A stretch of 64,000 bases of DNA from NCBI RefSeq assembly GCF_030411955.1, contig NZ_JASNRA010000008.1:62001-126000 (forward strand), read 5' to 3'. The DNA is from Massilia sp. YIM B02443 (lineage in GTDB: Bacteria > Pseudomonadota > Gammaproteobacteria > Burkholderiales > Burkholderiaceae_D). The notes beneath the pieces were generated by a model. That model was not told the DNA's origin, did not search any database, and worked only from the letters and a program-made list of their open reading frames with translations. The position numbers and the translations under genes are program-made. Of this stretch, positions 22,178 through 31,686 are shown piece after piece (position 1 is the stretch's first letter; each line of letters starts with the position of its first letter).

Positions 22178-22606
22178 ATGAAAACTTTTTCCGCTAAGGG
22201 CCACGAAGTCCAGCGCGACTGGTTTGTCATTGACGCGACGGACCTGGTCCTCGGACGTGTTGCCAGCGAAGTGGCACTCCGACTGCGCGGCAAGCACAAG
22301 CCGGAATTCACCCCGCACGTCGACACCGGTGACTTCATCGTTGTGATCAATGCAGGCAAACTGCGCGTGACCGGCACCAAGGCCACCGCAAAAACGTACT
22401 ACCGTCACTCGGGCTACCCGGGCGGTATCTACGAAACCAACTTCCTGAAAATGCAACAGCGTTTCCCAGGTCGCGCACTCGAGAAGGCCGTCAAAGGCAT
22501 GCTGCCTAAGGGCCCGCTCGGCTACGCCATGATCAAGAAGCTGAAAGTGTACGCGGAAGGCACCCACCCGCACGCTGCTCAGCAACCACAAGCACTGACC
22601 CTCTAA
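22178..22606 (+). CDS. rplM: 50S ribosomal protein L13
   Basis: 142 residues, full length ([20 protein letters not shown]). Contains the conserved [16 protein letters not shown] segment and ends near HPHAAQQPQ. First gene of the standard rplM-rpsI operon, with rpsI beginning 9 bases later. It is driven by the sigma-70 promoter at 22036-22065 through a structured leader. Assembles early into the large subunit. Confidence 0.98.
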   Translation: MKTFSAKGHEVQRDWFVIDATDLVLGRVASEVALRLRGKHKPEFTPHVDTGDFIVVINAGKLRVTGTKATAKTYYRHSGYPGGIYETNFLKMQQRFPGRALEKAVKGMLPKGPLGYAMIKKLKVYAEGTHPHAAQQPQALTL

Positions 22607-22615
22607 GGAACTGAC

Positions 22616-23008
22616 ATGATCGGTAACTACAACTACGGCACCGGCCGTCGCAAGAGTGCAGTCGCTCGCGTGTTCATCAAATCGGGCACCGGCCAGATCA
22701 TCGTGAACGGTAAACCGGCATCGGAATACTTCTCGCGTGAAACCGGCCTGATGGTGATCCGTCAGCCGCTGGAACTGACCGGCAACGTCGAACGTTTCGA
22801 CATCAAGGTCAACGTGCACGGCGGTGGCGAATCGGGCCAGGCTGGCGCCGTCCGTCACGGCATCACCCGCGCTCTGATCGACTACGACGCAGCACTGAAG
22901 GGCGATCTGGCACGTGCCGGCTTCGTCACCCGTGACGCGCGTGAAGTCGAGCGTAAGAAAGTCGGCCTGCGTAAAGCACGTCGCGCGAAGCAGTTCTCGA
23001 AGCGTTAA
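22616..23008 (+). CDS. rpsI: 30S ribosomal protein S9
   Basis: 130 residues. Begins with [14 protein letters not shown] and ends in the basic tail [13 protein letters not shown] that reaches the P site. A GGAACTGAC segment serves as the ribosome binding site. Co-transcribed with rplM, and a strong terminator follows. Confidence 0.98.
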   Translation: MIGNYNYGTGRRKSAVARVFIKSGTGQIIVNGKPASEYFSRETGLMVIRQPLELTGNVERFDIKVNVHGGGESGQAGAVRHGITRALIDYDAALKGDLARAGFVTRDAREVERKKVGLRKARRAKQFSKR

Positions 23009-23043
23009 TTCGTTTCACCATTGCAGCCTTGTGCTGCAATACG

Positions 23044-23078
23044 AAAAAACCGCCGCCCTTGTGCCGGCGGTTTTTTTT
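23044..23078 (+). terminator. Rho-independent terminator of rplM-rpsI
   Basis: Six A, then AACCGCCG paired with CGGCGGTT and a run of eight T (23071-23078). Confidence 0.92.
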
Positions 23079-23177
23079 CGTCCCCCACTTTGCTTATTTG
23101 TGCGTGGGAAAGGAAACGGGGGCGGCCGGGGCTGCATAGTAGACTTCGCAGCACCTCAACCTTCCTGGAATCCTGTA

Positions 23178-24224
23178 GTGAACACACCCACGAAAAAGCT
23201 CAGTCTCGGCCTGCAGGGCGGCGGTTCATATGGCGCCTTCGGCTGGGGCGTCCTCGACCGGCTGCTGGAGGACGAGCGTTTCGACATCACGGCCGTGTCT
23301 GGTACCAGCGGCGGCGCCATCAATGCAGCGGTGATGCTCGACGGCTTTGCCCAGGGTGGCGGACGCGAAGGCGCGCGCCAGGCCCTGCACCGGTTCTGGC
23401 AGACGCTCGGCACCATGAGCCTGTTCAGCCCGATGCGCCGCACGCCGGCCGACTACCTGGCCGGCCAGGGCTCGATGCAGGCCTCGCCCGCCTACCACCT
23501 GCTGCAGCTGATGAGCGCGGTGATGCCGCCGCCAATGACCCAGGTCAGCATCAATCCCCTGTGCACTCTGCTCGGCTCGCTCATCGATTTCGGGCGCGTG
23601 CGCAGTTGCGCAGAGATCGGCCTGTTCGTCACCGCCACCAATGTGCGCACCGGCAAGGGCAAGATTTTCACACGCGATGAGATGGATGCCTGCCGCCTGG
23701 CGGCCTCGGCCTGCCTGCCGCAAGTGTTTTCCGGCGTCGAGGTCGAGGGCGAAACGTATTGGGACGGCGGCTTCGCCGGCAATCCCTCGCTGGCGCCGCT
23801 GGCCAGCGGGGGTGGGGCGGGCGACATCCTGATCGTCCAGAACAACCCGATCGCGCGCAACCGCCTGCCGCTGAGCGTGGCCGACATCGCCAACCGCGCC
23901 AGCGAGATCGCCTTCAATACCGCCTTCATCCGCGAGATCAGCGCGATCCAGCATTTCGGCATGCTGCTCGACGAAGAGCAGGCTGAACAGACCCATGCGG
24001 CGGCGGTGCGCCTGCACATGGTCACCGGCAACGGCGAGCTGCAGAACCTCGACATCTCGAGCAAGTTCAACAATGAGTGGCCGTTCCTGCAGCATCTGCA
24101 CGCGGTCGGACGCCAGGCTGCCGGCGACTGGCTGGCGCAACACGGCGAGCAGGTCGGCCTGCAGTCGACGCTGGATGCGCGCGCCATCTTTTATCCGGAA
24201 ACCATGGTGGATGCGCCGGCCTGA
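23178..24224 (+). CDS. Patatin-like phospholipase
   Basis: 348 residues from a GTG at 23178 (MNTPTKKLSLGLQGGGSYGA), preceded by GGAA. The frame is open far upstream, but that part encodes no patatin sequence. Oxyanion loop GGGSYGAFGWG, nucleophile S44 in SGTSGGAI, and catalytic D196 in WDGGFAGNP complete the Ser-Asp dyad. Such enzymes hydrolyse phospholipid or acylglycerol esters. No signal peptide is visible. The stop codon lies inside a GC-rich hairpin (24213-24238). Confidence 0.92.
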   Translation: MNTPTKKLSLGLQGGGSYGAFGWGVLDRLLEDERFDITAVSGTSGGAINAAVMLDGFAQGGGREGARQALHRFWQTLGTMSLFSPMRRTPADYLAGQGSMQASPAYHLLQLMSAVMPPPMTQVSINPLCTLLGSLIDFGRVRSCAEIGLFVTATNVRTGKGKIFTRDEMDACRLAASACLPQVFSGVEVEGETYWDGGFAGNPSLAPLASGGGAGDILIVQNNPIARNRLPLSVADIANRASEIAFNTAFIREISAIQHFGMLLDEEQAEQTHAAAVRLHMVTGNGELQNLDISSKFNNEWPFLQHLHAVGRQAAGDWLAQHGEQVGLQSTLDARAIFYPETMVDAPA

Positions 24225-24329
24225 TGCCAGGCCGGCGCCGGCCGGTGCGCGGCCATCTGGTCAGGCTGTTAAAATTGCGCTTTCGTCCTGCAGCATCGGC
24301 AGGAAACCAATTTTCTAGAAGGAATGGAC

Positions 24330-25367
24330 ATGATCAAAGTTGGCATCGTTGGCGGAACCGGATACACGGGCGTGGAATTGCTGCGGCTGCTGGCCGTTCA
24401 CCCTGACGTGCAACTGACCGCGATCACCTCGCGCAAGGAAGACGGCATGCCGGTGGCCGACATGTTCCCGTCGCTGCGCGGCCGCGTCGACCTGGCGTTC
24501 TCGAGCCCGGACAAGGCCGACCTGAAATCGTGCGACGTGGTGTTCTTCGCCACCCCGCACGGCGTGGCGATGGCCCAGGCGCCCGAGCTGCTGGCGGCCG
24601 GCGTCAAGGTGATCGACCTGGCGGCCGACTTCCGCCTGAAGGACCGCGCCACCTTCGAGAAATGGTACAAGATCGAGCACACCGCGCCCGAGCTGATCGA
24701 GGAAGCGGTATATGGCCTGCCGGAACTGAACCGCGACGACATCAAGGGCGCGCGCCTGGTCGCCAATCCGGGCTGCTACCCGACCACCATGCAGCTGGGC
24801 TTCTATCCGCTGCTGAAAGCCGGCATCATCGACGCCGGCAGCCTGATCGCCGACTGCAAGTCGGGCGTCTCCGGCGCCGGCCGCAAGGCCGAGATCGGCA
24901 CGCTGTTCTCGGAGTCGAGCGACAACTTCAAGGCCTATGGCGTGCACGGTCACCGCCACACCCCGGAAACCTCGGCCCAGCTGGCCCGCTTCACCGAGCA
25001 GAAGGTCGGCCTGATCTTCACCCCGCACCTGGTGCCGATGATCCGCGGCATGCACGCGACCCTGTACGCGCGCCTGACGAAGGAGATCGACAACGCCGCG
25101 CTGCAGGCCCTGTTCGAAGAGCAATACAAGGACAGCGAGTTCGTCGACGTGATGCCGTTCGGCGCGCACCCTGAGACCCGCTCGACGCGCGGCTCGAACA
25201 TGCTGCGCCTGGCGCTGCACCGTCCGGAAGGCAGTAACATGGTCGTGATCCTGGTGGTGCAGGACAACCTGGTCAAGGGCGCTTCGGGCCAGGCGGTGCA
25301 GTGCATGAACCTGATGTTCGGCCTGGAAGAGTCGACCGGGCTCAAGCAGATTGCACTGTTGCCATAA
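24330..25367 (+). CDS. argC: N-acetyl-gamma-glutamyl-phosphate reductase
   Basis: Third step of arginine biosynthesis, reducing N-acetylglutamyl phosphate with NADPH. 345 residues. The ATG at 24330 is preferred over 24324 because AGAAGGA is then 6-7 bases away instead of adjacent. GGTGYTG is the NADPH loop, C149 in NPGCYPT is the catalytic cysteine, and HRHTPE contains the catalytic His. The argC-bactofilin-erpA-anmK order is typical for Burkholderiales. Confidence 0.97.
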   Translation: MIKVGIVGGTGYTGVELLRLLAVHPDVQLTAITSRKEDGMPVADMFPSLRGRVDLAFSSPDKADLKSCDVVFFATPHGVAMAQAPELLAAGVKVIDLAADFRLKDRATFEKWYKIEHTAPELIEEAVYGLPELNRDDIKGARLVANPGCYPTTMQLGFYPLLKAGIIDAGSLIADCKSGVSGAGRKAEIGTLFSESSDNFKAYGVHGHRHTPETSAQLARFTEQKVGLIFTPHLVPMIRGMHATLYARLTKEIDNAALQALFEEQYKDSEFVDVMPFGAHPETRSTRGSNMLRLALHRPEGSNMVVILVVQDNLVKGASGQAVQCMNLMFGLEESTGLKQIALLP

Positions 25368-25499
25368 ACTTCAATCCCGGGTGGCCACGCGACGCAGATC
25401 AAGGCGAGCACTGTTGAGCAGGGTAAATTGATCGTTGGACTTAATCGAGTTCAACGGTCAATCCGCGCCAGGCGCGCTCTTTTCTGCAGAGGTGGTTCC

Positions 25500-25910
25500 A
25501 TGTTCGGTCGACAAGCCAAAAGCGAAATTGACAGCCTGGTCGGGATCTCGGCCCGCATCGAGGGCGACCTGAAGTTCAGCGGCGGATTGCGCATCGACGG
25601 CGAGGTGCACGGCAACGTGGTCGCGCTGGACGGCGCCGACAGCATGCTGATCGTGTCCGAACACGCGCGCATCGAGGGCGAGGTGCGCTGCGCCAGCCTG
25701 GTGGTGAACGGCTTCATCGCCGGGGCCGTTTATTCGTCGGAACTGCTTGAATTACAGCCGAAAGGCCGCATACATGGGGATGTACACTACCGCCTGCTCG
25801 AAATGCACGGCGGCGCGCTCGTCACCGGCAAGCTCACCCACGAGCCGCAGCCGGCCTACGATGAGCCGGTGTTTCATCTGACCGACATTGTCGAAGGGTC
25901 GGCAGCATGA
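25500..25910 (+). CDS. Bactofilin family cytoskeletal protein
   Basis: 136 residues from ATG 25500 (MFGRQAKSEIDSLVGISARI). The central repeat-like stretch FSGGLRIDGEVHGNV...IEGEVRCASLVVNGFIAGAV is a bactofilin beta-helix. Bactofilins polymerise without nucleotide at the inner membrane and help position cell-wall enzymes. The sequence upstream to 25428 is open but lacks family residues. It sits 132 bases after argC. The M23 peptidase at 27618, on the other strand beyond anmK, is the kind of enzyme such scaffolds act with, though no direct link is shown. Confidence 0.93.
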   Translation: MFGRQAKSEIDSLVGISARIEGDLKFSGGLRIDGEVHGNVVALDGADSMLIVSEHARIEGEVRCASLVVNGFIAGAVYSSELLELQPKGRIHGDVHYRLLEMHGGALVTGKLTHEPQPAYDEPVFHLTDIVEGSAA

Positions 25911-25925
25911 CTTTCCCCAACCGTC

Positions 25926-25931
25926 TATAAT
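25926..25931 (+). promoter_or_regulatory. -10 element of the erpA promoter
   Basis: TATAAT 32 bases before the erpA ATG, in the context GTCTATAATGGGCGG shared with coq7. No strong -35. No IscR-like site was recognised. Confidence 0.5.
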
Positions 25932-25962
25932 GGGCGGAGTTTGATCTTTCAGGAGTTTTCCC

Positions 25963-26331
25963 ATGAACGCAGTCGCAGAAGTGCTTGAGCACGACACTAT
26001 TCCCGTACCAATCAACTTCACCGACAGCGCCGCAGAGAAAGTTGCACAGCTGATCGAAGAAGAGGGCAATCCCGATCTGAAACTGCGCGTCTTCGTGCAG
26101 GGCGGCGGCTGCTCGGGCTTCCAGTATGGCTTCACCTTCGACGAGATCGTCAACGATGACGACACGACGATGGAAAAGAACGGCGTCCAGCTGTTGATCG
26201 ATTCGATGAGCTACCAGTACCTGGTCGGCGCCGAAATCGACTACAAGGATGACCTCGAAGGCGCGCAGTTCGTGATCAAGAATCCGAACGCCACCTCGAC
26301 CTGCGGTTGCGGTTCGTCGTTCTCGGCCTGA
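25963..26331 (+). CDS. erpA: Iron-sulfur cluster insertion protein ErpA
   Basis: A-type carrier that passes 4Fe-4S clusters to target enzymes. 122 residues with the three cluster cysteines C50 (GGGCSGF), C114 and C116 (TCGCGSSF). AGGAG lies 7 bases before the ATG. Its own TATAAT and a hairpin downstream suggest a single-gene transcript. The N-terminal ~18 residues extend before the fold, as usual in betaproteobacteria. Confidence 0.96.
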   Translation: MNAVAEVLEHDTIPVPINFTDSAAEKVAQLIEEEGNPDLKLRVFVQGGGCSGFQYGFTFDEIVNDDDTTMEKNGVQLLIDSMSYQYLVGAEIDYKDDLEGAQFVIKNPNATSTCGCGSSFSA

Positions 26332-26369
26332 GTTCCACGCCACGCCACCCGGATCGTTCCGGGTAGTCG

Positions 26370-26399
26370 ACGGCCCGCTGCAAGCGGGCCGTTTGCATT
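26370..26399 (+). terminator. Terminator-like hairpin after erpA
   Basis: ACGGCCCGCT (26370-26379), loop GCA, AGCGGGCCGT (26383-26392), then a poor T tract (TTGCATTT). Confidence 0.6.
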
Positions 26400-26425
26400 T
26401 TGGCAGCGTGCGCGATGGGGGTGCA

Positions 26426-27523
26426 TCATGCAGGATACAGCGCGCCCAGCACGCGCAGGCCGCGGGCGCCGGTGACCGCCGGCAGATTGCCCGGCTCGCG
26501 CTGCAGGCAGCGCCAGCCCAGCCAGGCGAAGGCCAGCGCCTCGACCCGGTTCGGGGCCACGCCCAGCGCCGCCGTCGATTCCACTTTCACGCCGCCCAGC
26601 TCGGCGCCGATGGCGCGCAGCAGTGCGCCGTTATAGGCGCCGCCGCCGCAGACGTAGACTGCGTCCGGCGTCACGCCTTCGCCCTGGATCGCTTGCGCGA
26701 TGGTGGTCGCGGTCAGGCGCAGCAGGGTTGCCTGGACGTCGGCCGGCGCCAGGTCCGGATGCTGCCCCAGCTTGTCATTCAGCCACTGTTCGTGGAACAG
26801 GTCGCGGCCTGTGCTCTTGGGCGCCGGCTGGCGAAAATAGGGTTCGTCGAGCAGCGTGGCCAGCAGCGCCGGATCAACCGCGCCCGAAGCGGCCCAGGCG
26901 CCATCCTGGTCATAGGCGCGGCCGTGGTGGCGCGCGATCCACAAATCCATCAAGACATTGCCTGGGCCGGTATCGAAACCGGTCACGCGCCCATCCGCGT
27001 GCAGCACGCTGATGTTGCCGATGCCGCCGATGTTCACCACCACCCGGCTGGTGCCCGGCGTGCCGAAGGCCGCATGGTGGAAGGCCGGCACCAGCGGCGC
27101 GCCCTGGCCACCGGCGGCGACGTCGCGGCTGCGGAAGTCGGCCACCACGTCCAGTCCGGTCAGCTCGGCCAGCAGCGCCGGGTTGTTGGTCTGGCGCGTA
27201 AAACCCAGTTCGGGGCGGTGGCGGATGGTCTGGCCGTGGGCGGCGACCGCCGTGACCGGGCCGGGGCTGGACGGCAGCAGGGCGCGCACGCAGTCGGCGT
27301 AGACCAGGGCCAGGCCGTTGGCGGCCAGCGCTTCCCGCTCCAGTTCGTTCGGGCCGGCGGCCTGCAGCGCCATCAGTTCGGCGCGCAGTTCCGGCGGGAA
27401 GGGGGTGAAGGCGGCGGCCAGGGTCTGGATCGCGCCGTTGGAAAAGTCGGCCAGCACGCCGTCGACGCCGTCGAGGCTGGTGCCGGACATCAGGCCGATG
27501 AAGAGGGAAGGTGTCGCGTTCAT
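26426..27523 (-). CDS. anmK: Anhydro-N-acetylmuramic acid kinase
   Basis: Recycles cell-wall anhydro-MurNAc by opening and phosphorylating it to MurNAc-6-phosphate. 365 residues from ATG 27521-27523. The N-terminal FIGLMSGTSLDGVDGVLADF is the family signature with the ATP-binding GTSxDG. VNIGGIGNISVL and TGPGN follow. The gene is on the same strand as, and downstream of, the M23 peptidase gene at 27618-28985, but a terminator separates them. Both act on peptidoglycan. Confidence 0.96.
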   Translation of the reverse strand: MNATPSLFIGLMSGTSLDGVDGVLADFSNGAIQTLAAAFTPFPPELRAELMALQAAGPNELEREALAANGLALVYADCVRALLPSSPGPVTAVAAHGQTIRHRPELGFTRQTNNPALLAELTGLDVVADFRSRDVAAGGQGAPLVPAFHHAAFGTPGTSRVVVNIGGIGNISVLHADGRVTGFDTGPGNVLMDLWIARHHGRAYDQDGAWAASGAVDPALLATLLDEPYFRQPAPKSTGRDLFHEQWLNDKLGQHPDLAPADVQATLLRLTATTIAQAIQGEGVTPDAVYVCGGGAYNGALLRAIGAELGGVKVESTAALGVAPNRVEALAFAWLGWRCLQREPGNLPAVTGARGLRVLGALYPA

Positions 27524-27552
27524 TGTTTTTCCGCCTGCGTTGGATGCGCCCA

Positions 27553-27593
27553 AAACAAAACGCCCTCCGGCATTTGCATGCGACGGAGGGCGT
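27553..27593 (-). terminator. Terminator of the M23 peptidase gene
   Basis: On the minus strand: ACGCCCTCCG, a 14-base loop, CGGAGGGCGT, then TTTGTTTT. It lies between the peptidase gene and anmK. Confidence 0.85.
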
Positions 27594-27617
27594 CGGTGTT
27601 GCGTTGTTACAACTGGA

Positions 27618-28985
27618 TCAGCGCGCCGCCATGCCGTTGCCGCTTGGCGCCAGCAGCGAGAAGCGGTGGTTCATCTCGGCAGCTGCCATGCGGAAGCGTG
27701 CCAGTTCGGATTGGCTCAGCGGTTGCTGGACCAGCGACTTGAACTTGTTCGGATCCTGGGCCACGCCTGCGACACGGAATTCGTAGTGCAGGTGGGCGCC
27801 GGTCGACCAGCCGGTCGAGCCGACATAGCCGATCACCTGGCCCTGGCTGATCTTGGCGCCTTTTTTCATGCCCGGAGCGATGCGGCTCATGTGGGCGTAG
27901 GCGCTGCTGTAGTTCGACCAGTGCTTGAGCACGACCATGTTGCCGTAGCCATTGCCGTTACCGGCGAAGTCGACGGTAGCGTCGGCGACGGCGCGGATCG
28001 GGGTGCCGGTCACGGCCGCGTAGTCGATGCCCTTGTGCGCTTTCCACTTGCCCGAGATCGGGTGGGTACGCATCGAGAAGCCCGACGAGATCCGCGAATA
28101 CTGCAGCGGCGACTTGAGGAAGGCCTTTTTCAGCGCCTTGCCGTCCAGGCTGTAGTAGCCGCCTTGCTTGCTGATCGGATCTTCGTACCACACCGACTGG
28201 TAGCTGGTGCCGCGGTTGACGAATTCGCCGGCCAGGATGCGCCCGGTCTTCACCAGTTCGCCGTCCAGCCAGAAGGTTTCGTACACCACGTTGAAGCGGT
28301 CGCCGCGCTTGACGTCCGAACGGAAGTCGATGCTGGTCGAGAACATCTCGATGATCTCGCCGACCACCGAATCAGGGATGGTGCCGCCGTCCATATTGGC
28401 GTCGTCGGTTGCTGCGTACAGCGACGAGGCGATCTCGCGCGAACGCATTTCGACGCGACGCTCGAGCTTGGCCGGCTGGTCGAGGGCGACGAACTTCTCG
28501 CCCTTGCGCTCGACCGTGATGGTGCGCGCGTTGCCGCTCTTGCCATCGACGACGGTGGCGCTCATCGACAGCAGCATGCCGTTCTCGTCGGTCTCTGCCT
28601 GGATGCGCTTGCCGTTAGGCAGCGACAGCAGGCGACGGGCGACTTTGTCGGAACGAACGAACTTCTGGGCTTGGGCGTCCTCGATGCCGAGGCGGGTGAA
28701 GATCGAGCCGAGCGAATCGCCGCGGCGGATGCGTTCTTCGTGGATGAATTGCTGCTCGTCTTGCTGGAGGGCGGCAATCTGGTCGGCCAGGTTCGGCAGT
28801 TCCAGGTCTTGTGCCACCGACTGGACGGGCAGGTCGGAAGGATCGGATGCGATCGGGGCCACAGCCACGGCGCCAAAGGCGCACATGCTGAGGAAGACGG
28901 CGCCGGCGCCGAGCATGCGGGCCTTGCGGGTCTTCGGCACCAGCTGCAGCAGGCCGTTTTGGGTGATTTTCTGTATAGGGTTCAT
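27618..28985 (-). CDS. M23 family (LytM-type) peptidoglycan endopeptidase
   Basis: 455 residues from ATG 28983-28985 (MNPIQKITQN). One N-terminal membrane segment is at about 27-48 (ARMLGAGAVFLSMCAFGAVAV). A LysM/OapA-like region follows (IRRGDSLGSIFTRLGI), then a middle domain, then the M23 domain with GKWKAHKGIDYAA (HxxxD), AYAHMSR and GAHLHYEF (HxH). All zinc ligands are present, so it should cut peptide cross-links in the periplasm during cell elongation or division. Divergent from tyrS, with ~150 bases between them. Confidence 0.94.
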   Translation of the reverse strand: MNPIQKITQNGLLQLVPKTRKARMLGAGAVFLSMCAFGAVAVAPIASDPSDLPVQSVAQDLELPNLADQIAALQQDEQQFIHEERIRRGDSLGSIFTRLGIEDAQAQKFVRSDKVARRLLSLPNGKRIQAETDENGMLLSMSATVVDGKSGNARTITVERKGEKFVALDQPAKLERRVEMRSREIASSLYAATDDANMDGGTIPDSVVGEIIEMFSTSIDFRSDVKRGDRFNVVYETFWLDGELVKTGRILAGEFVNRGTSYQSVWYEDPISKQGGYYSLDGKALKKAFLKSPLQYSRISSGFSMRTHPISGKWKAHKGIDYAAVTGTPIRAVADATVDFAGNGNGYGNMVVLKHWSNYSSAYAHMSRIAPGMKKGAKISQGQVIGYVGSTGWSTGAHLHYEFRVAGVAQDPNKFKSLVQQPLSQSELARFRMAAAEMNHRFSLLAPSGNGMAAR

Positions 28986-29132
28986 GCAATCAGTTAAAAT
29001 TTGCGGCTGAACTTTCAAGGGCCATGTTCTTATCGATTCGTAAAGTTTTCTTTAGGAAACGAAAACAGGATCGTGAATTATACCAAAAGAAGTGGTCCTA
29101 CAACCGTTTTAGCCAATTTCCTACAAGATTCT

Positions 29133-30398
29133 ATGACTTCCAAAGTTGCTTCCGGTAACGGTGCCCCGGCGAATTCGCCTGTTTCCTTGCCGTTGACCGA
29201 CAAGGTGCGCGAGGCGCTCGCCATTGCCAAACGCGGCGCCGATGAACTCCTGATCGAGAGCGAATTCGCCCAGAAACTGGCGCGCTCCGAGCAGACCGGC
29301 AAGCCACTACGCATCAAGCTCGGCCTGGACCCGACCGCGCCCGACCTGCACCTCGGTCACACCGTGGTGCTGAACAAGCTGCGCCAGCTGCAAGACCTGG
29401 GCCACCAGGTGATCTTTTTGATCGGCGACTTCACCTCGATGATTGGCGACCCGTCGGGCCGCAACGCCACCCGTCCACCGCTGACCCGCGAGCAGGTCGA
29501 GGAAAACGCGATGACGTACTTCCGCCAGGCGTCGCTGGTGCTTGACGCGGCGCGCACCGAAATCCGCTACAACTCGGAATGGTGCGACCCGCTCGGCGCG
29601 CGTGGCATGATTCAATTGGCCTCGCGCTACACCGTGGCGCGCATGATGGAACGCGACGACTTCACCAAACGTTACAAGAGTGGGACTCCGATTGCGGTGC
29701 ATGAGTTCCTTTATCCTTTGATGCAGGGCTATGATTCGGTTGCTTTGCAGTCGGATCTGGAACTCGGCGGTACCGACCAGAAATTTAATCTGCTGGTCGG
29801 CCGTGAATTGCAGAAAGATTACGGCCAGGAGCCGCAGTGCATCCTGACCATGCCGCTGCTGGAAGGCCTGGACGGCGTCGACAAGATGTCCAAGTCGAAA
29901 AACAATTACATCGGCATCACCGAGGCGCCGAACACCATGTTCGCCAAGCTGATGAGCATCTCGGACACGATGATGTGGAAGTATTTCGACCTGCTGTCGT
30001 TCCGCTCGATCGACGAACTGGCCAAATTGAAGGCCGAGGTCGACGGCGGCGCCAACCCGCGCGACGCGAAAGTTGCGCTGGGCAAGGAAATCGTCACGCG
30101 TTTCCACTCGGCCCAGGCGGCCGACGACGCGCTGGCCGACTTCGTCAACCGCAGCAAGGGCGGCATCCCGGACGACGTGCCGGAAGTCGCGCTGTCGGGC
30201 GCGCCGCTGGGCCTGCCGCAACTGTTGAAACAGGCTGGCCTGTGCGCCTCGACCTCGGAAGCGATGCGCATGGTCGACCAGGGTGGCGTGCGCATCGACG
30301 GCGCCGTGGTCAGCGACAAGGGTCTGCAGATCGACGCCGCCACCTTCGTGGTGCAGGTCGGCAAGCGCAAGTTCGCGCGCGTCACCTTGTCCGCATGA
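29133..30398 (+). CDS. tyrS: Tyrosyl-tRNA synthetase
   Basis: 421 residues from ATG 29133 ([12 protein letters not shown]). The class I signatures are HLGH (73-76) and KMSKS (about 251-255). The S4-like RNA-binding domain is at the C-terminus ([18 protein letters not shown]). The KMSKS form and length match the TyrZ-like branch common in betaproteobacteria. Translationally coupled to dtd: its TGA overlaps the dtd ATG. Confidence 0.97.
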   Translation: MTSKVASGNGAPANSPVSLPLTDKVREALAIAKRGADELLIESEFAQKLARSEQTGKPLRIKLGLDPTAPDLHLGHTVVLNKLRQLQDLGHQVIFLIGDFTSMIGDPSGRNATRPPLTREQVEENAMTYFRQASLVLDAARTEIRYNSEWCDPLGARGMIQLASRYTVARMMERDDFTKRYKSGTPIAVHEFLYPLMQGYDSVALQSDLELGGTDQKFNLLVGRELQKDYGQEPQCILTMPLLEGLDGVDKMSKSKNNYIGITEAPNTMFAKLMSISDTMMWKYFDLLSFRSIDELAKLKAEVDGGANPRDAKVALGKEIVTRFHSAQAADDALADFVNRSKGGIPDDVPEVALSGAPLGLPQLLKQAGLCASTSEAMRMVDQGGVRIDGAVVSDKGLQIDAATFVVQVGKRKFARVTLSA

Positions 30399-30853
30399 TT
30401 GGCCTGCTGCAACGCGTGAGCGAAGCGGCGGTGCGCGTCGACGGCGAGACCGTCGGCGCCATCGGTCCCGGCCTGATGGTGCTGGTATGCGCTGAAAAGG
30501 GCGACAGCGAGCGCGAAGCCGACCAGTTGCTCACCAAACTGCTGGGCTACCGGGTCTTCTCGGACGAGGCCGGCAAGATGAACCGCAGCGTCACCGATAC
30601 CGCTGGCGGCCTGCTGCTGGTGCCGCAGTTTACATTGGCGGCCGATACCCGCTCCGGCACCCGGCCGTCGTTTTCGCCGGCCGCCGCGCCGGAAGACGGG
30701 CGGCGCCTGTTCGACTATCTCGTGCGCCAGGCGCGCGAGCGGCATGGCATTGTCCAGACCGGCGTATTCGGCGCCGACATGCAGGTGTCTCTGGTGAACG
30801 ATGGGCCGGTCACGTTCTGGCTGCGGTTTGATCCGGTCGGGGCATCGCGCTGA
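30395..30853 (+). CDS. dtd: D-aminoacyl-tRNA deacylase
   Basis: Removes D-amino acids wrongly attached to tRNA, notably D-Tyr-tRNA, which fits its overlap with tyrS (ATGA). 152 residues, full length. The proofreading site uses the SQFTL and NxGPVT motifs. The second is present as NDGPVTFWL; the first reads PQFTL (77-81), with Pro in place of the usual Ser. The substitution may be tolerated, since backbone atoms do much of the work in this family. Confidence 0.95.
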   Translation: MIGLLQRVSEAAVRVDGETVGAIGPGLMVLVCAEKGDSEREADQLLTKLLGYRVFSDEAGKMNRSVTDTAGGLLLVPQFTLAADTRSGTRPSFSPAAAPEDGRRLFDYLVRQARERHGIVQTGVFGADMQVSLVNDGPVTFWLRFDPVGASR

Positions 30854-30900
30854 AACCCGCGCCGGCCGCCACGGTCAAAATTACCAGCCAGGGAGGAACC

Positions 30901-31578
30901 ATGCGAATCTGGAGCGATTCATTCACCGACGGCGCGGAAATCCCCGCCGCCTGCGCGTTCGCGGTCAGCGATCCTGACACCCACGTCAAGCTGTCGAGCA
31001 ACCGCAACCCCCACATCGCCTGGGACGACGTGCCGGCCGGCACCCAGTCGCTGGTGCTGATCTGCCACGATCCCGACGTGCCGTCCGATGGAACCGACGT
31101 TAACAAGGAAGGGCGCCGCGTGCCGGCCTCGCTGCCGCGCGTCGACTTCTTCCACTGGACCCTGGTCGACATTCCGGTCTGCCTCAAGTCGCTGGCAGAA
31201 GGCATGTTCTCGGACATGGTCACGCCGCACGGCAAGCCCGGGCCGCTGGTGCCGTTCACCATCAAGAACGGCACCGAGCACCAGCTGCGCCATGGCGTCA
31301 ACGACTACACCGGCTGGTTCGCGCAAGACCCCGACATGGCCGGCGAGTTCTATGGCTACGACGGTCCCTGTCCGCCGTGGAACGACGAGCGGGTGCACGC
31401 CTATATCTTCACGCTGTACGCGCTCGACATCCCGCGCCTGCCGCTTGACGGCCGCTTTACGGGGCAGGAGGCGCGCATGGCGATCCGTGGCCATATCCTG
31501 GACGAGGCGCGCATCTTCGGCGTGTATTCGCTCAATCCGGCGCTGGAAGCCAATGGCGCGGCCGACCAGCTGAAGTAG
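30901..31578 (+). CDS. YbhB/YbcL-type phosphatidylethanolamine-binding protein
   Basis: 225 residues with GGAGG 4-5 bases before the ATG. PEBP-like features are LICHDPDVPSDG (the DPD ligand site), FFHWTLVDIP and GYDGPCPPW. Bacterial members are cytosolic or periplasmic proteins of unclear function; no signal peptide is seen here, so it is probably cytosolic. It is somewhat longer than E. coli YbhB (158), with insertions around residues 65-80 and 105-120. It follows dtd by 47 bases and may be read through from tyrS-dtd. Confidence 0.9.
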   Translation: MRIWSDSFTDGAEIPAACAFAVSDPDTHVKLSSNRNPHIAWDDVPAGTQSLVLICHDPDVPSDGTDVNKEGRRVPASLPRVDFFHWTLVDIPVCLKSLAEGMFSDMVTPHGKPGPLVPFTIKNGTEHQLRHGVNDYTGWFAQDPDMAGEFYGYDGPCPPWNDERVHAYIFTLYALDIPRLPLDGRFTGQEARMAIRGHILDEARIFGVYSLNPALEANGAADQLK

Positions 31579-31598
31579 GTCCGCCGCTTTACACGCGT

Positions 31599-31636
31599 GC
31601 TCGTCAACCCGGCTTCCTGAAGCCGGGTTGACGAGC
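31599..31636. repeat. 17-bp perfect inverted repeat between the PEBP and histidine phosphatase genes
   Basis: GCTCGTCAACCCGGCTT (31599-31615), loop CCTG, perfect complement (31620-31636). No T tract follows on either strand, so it is either a weak terminator or an intergenic repeat unit. Confidence 0.75.
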
Positions 31637-31686
31637 GTGCTTCAACACTACCCGATCATGCCCCGAGGTTCGGGCACTGGAACCTC

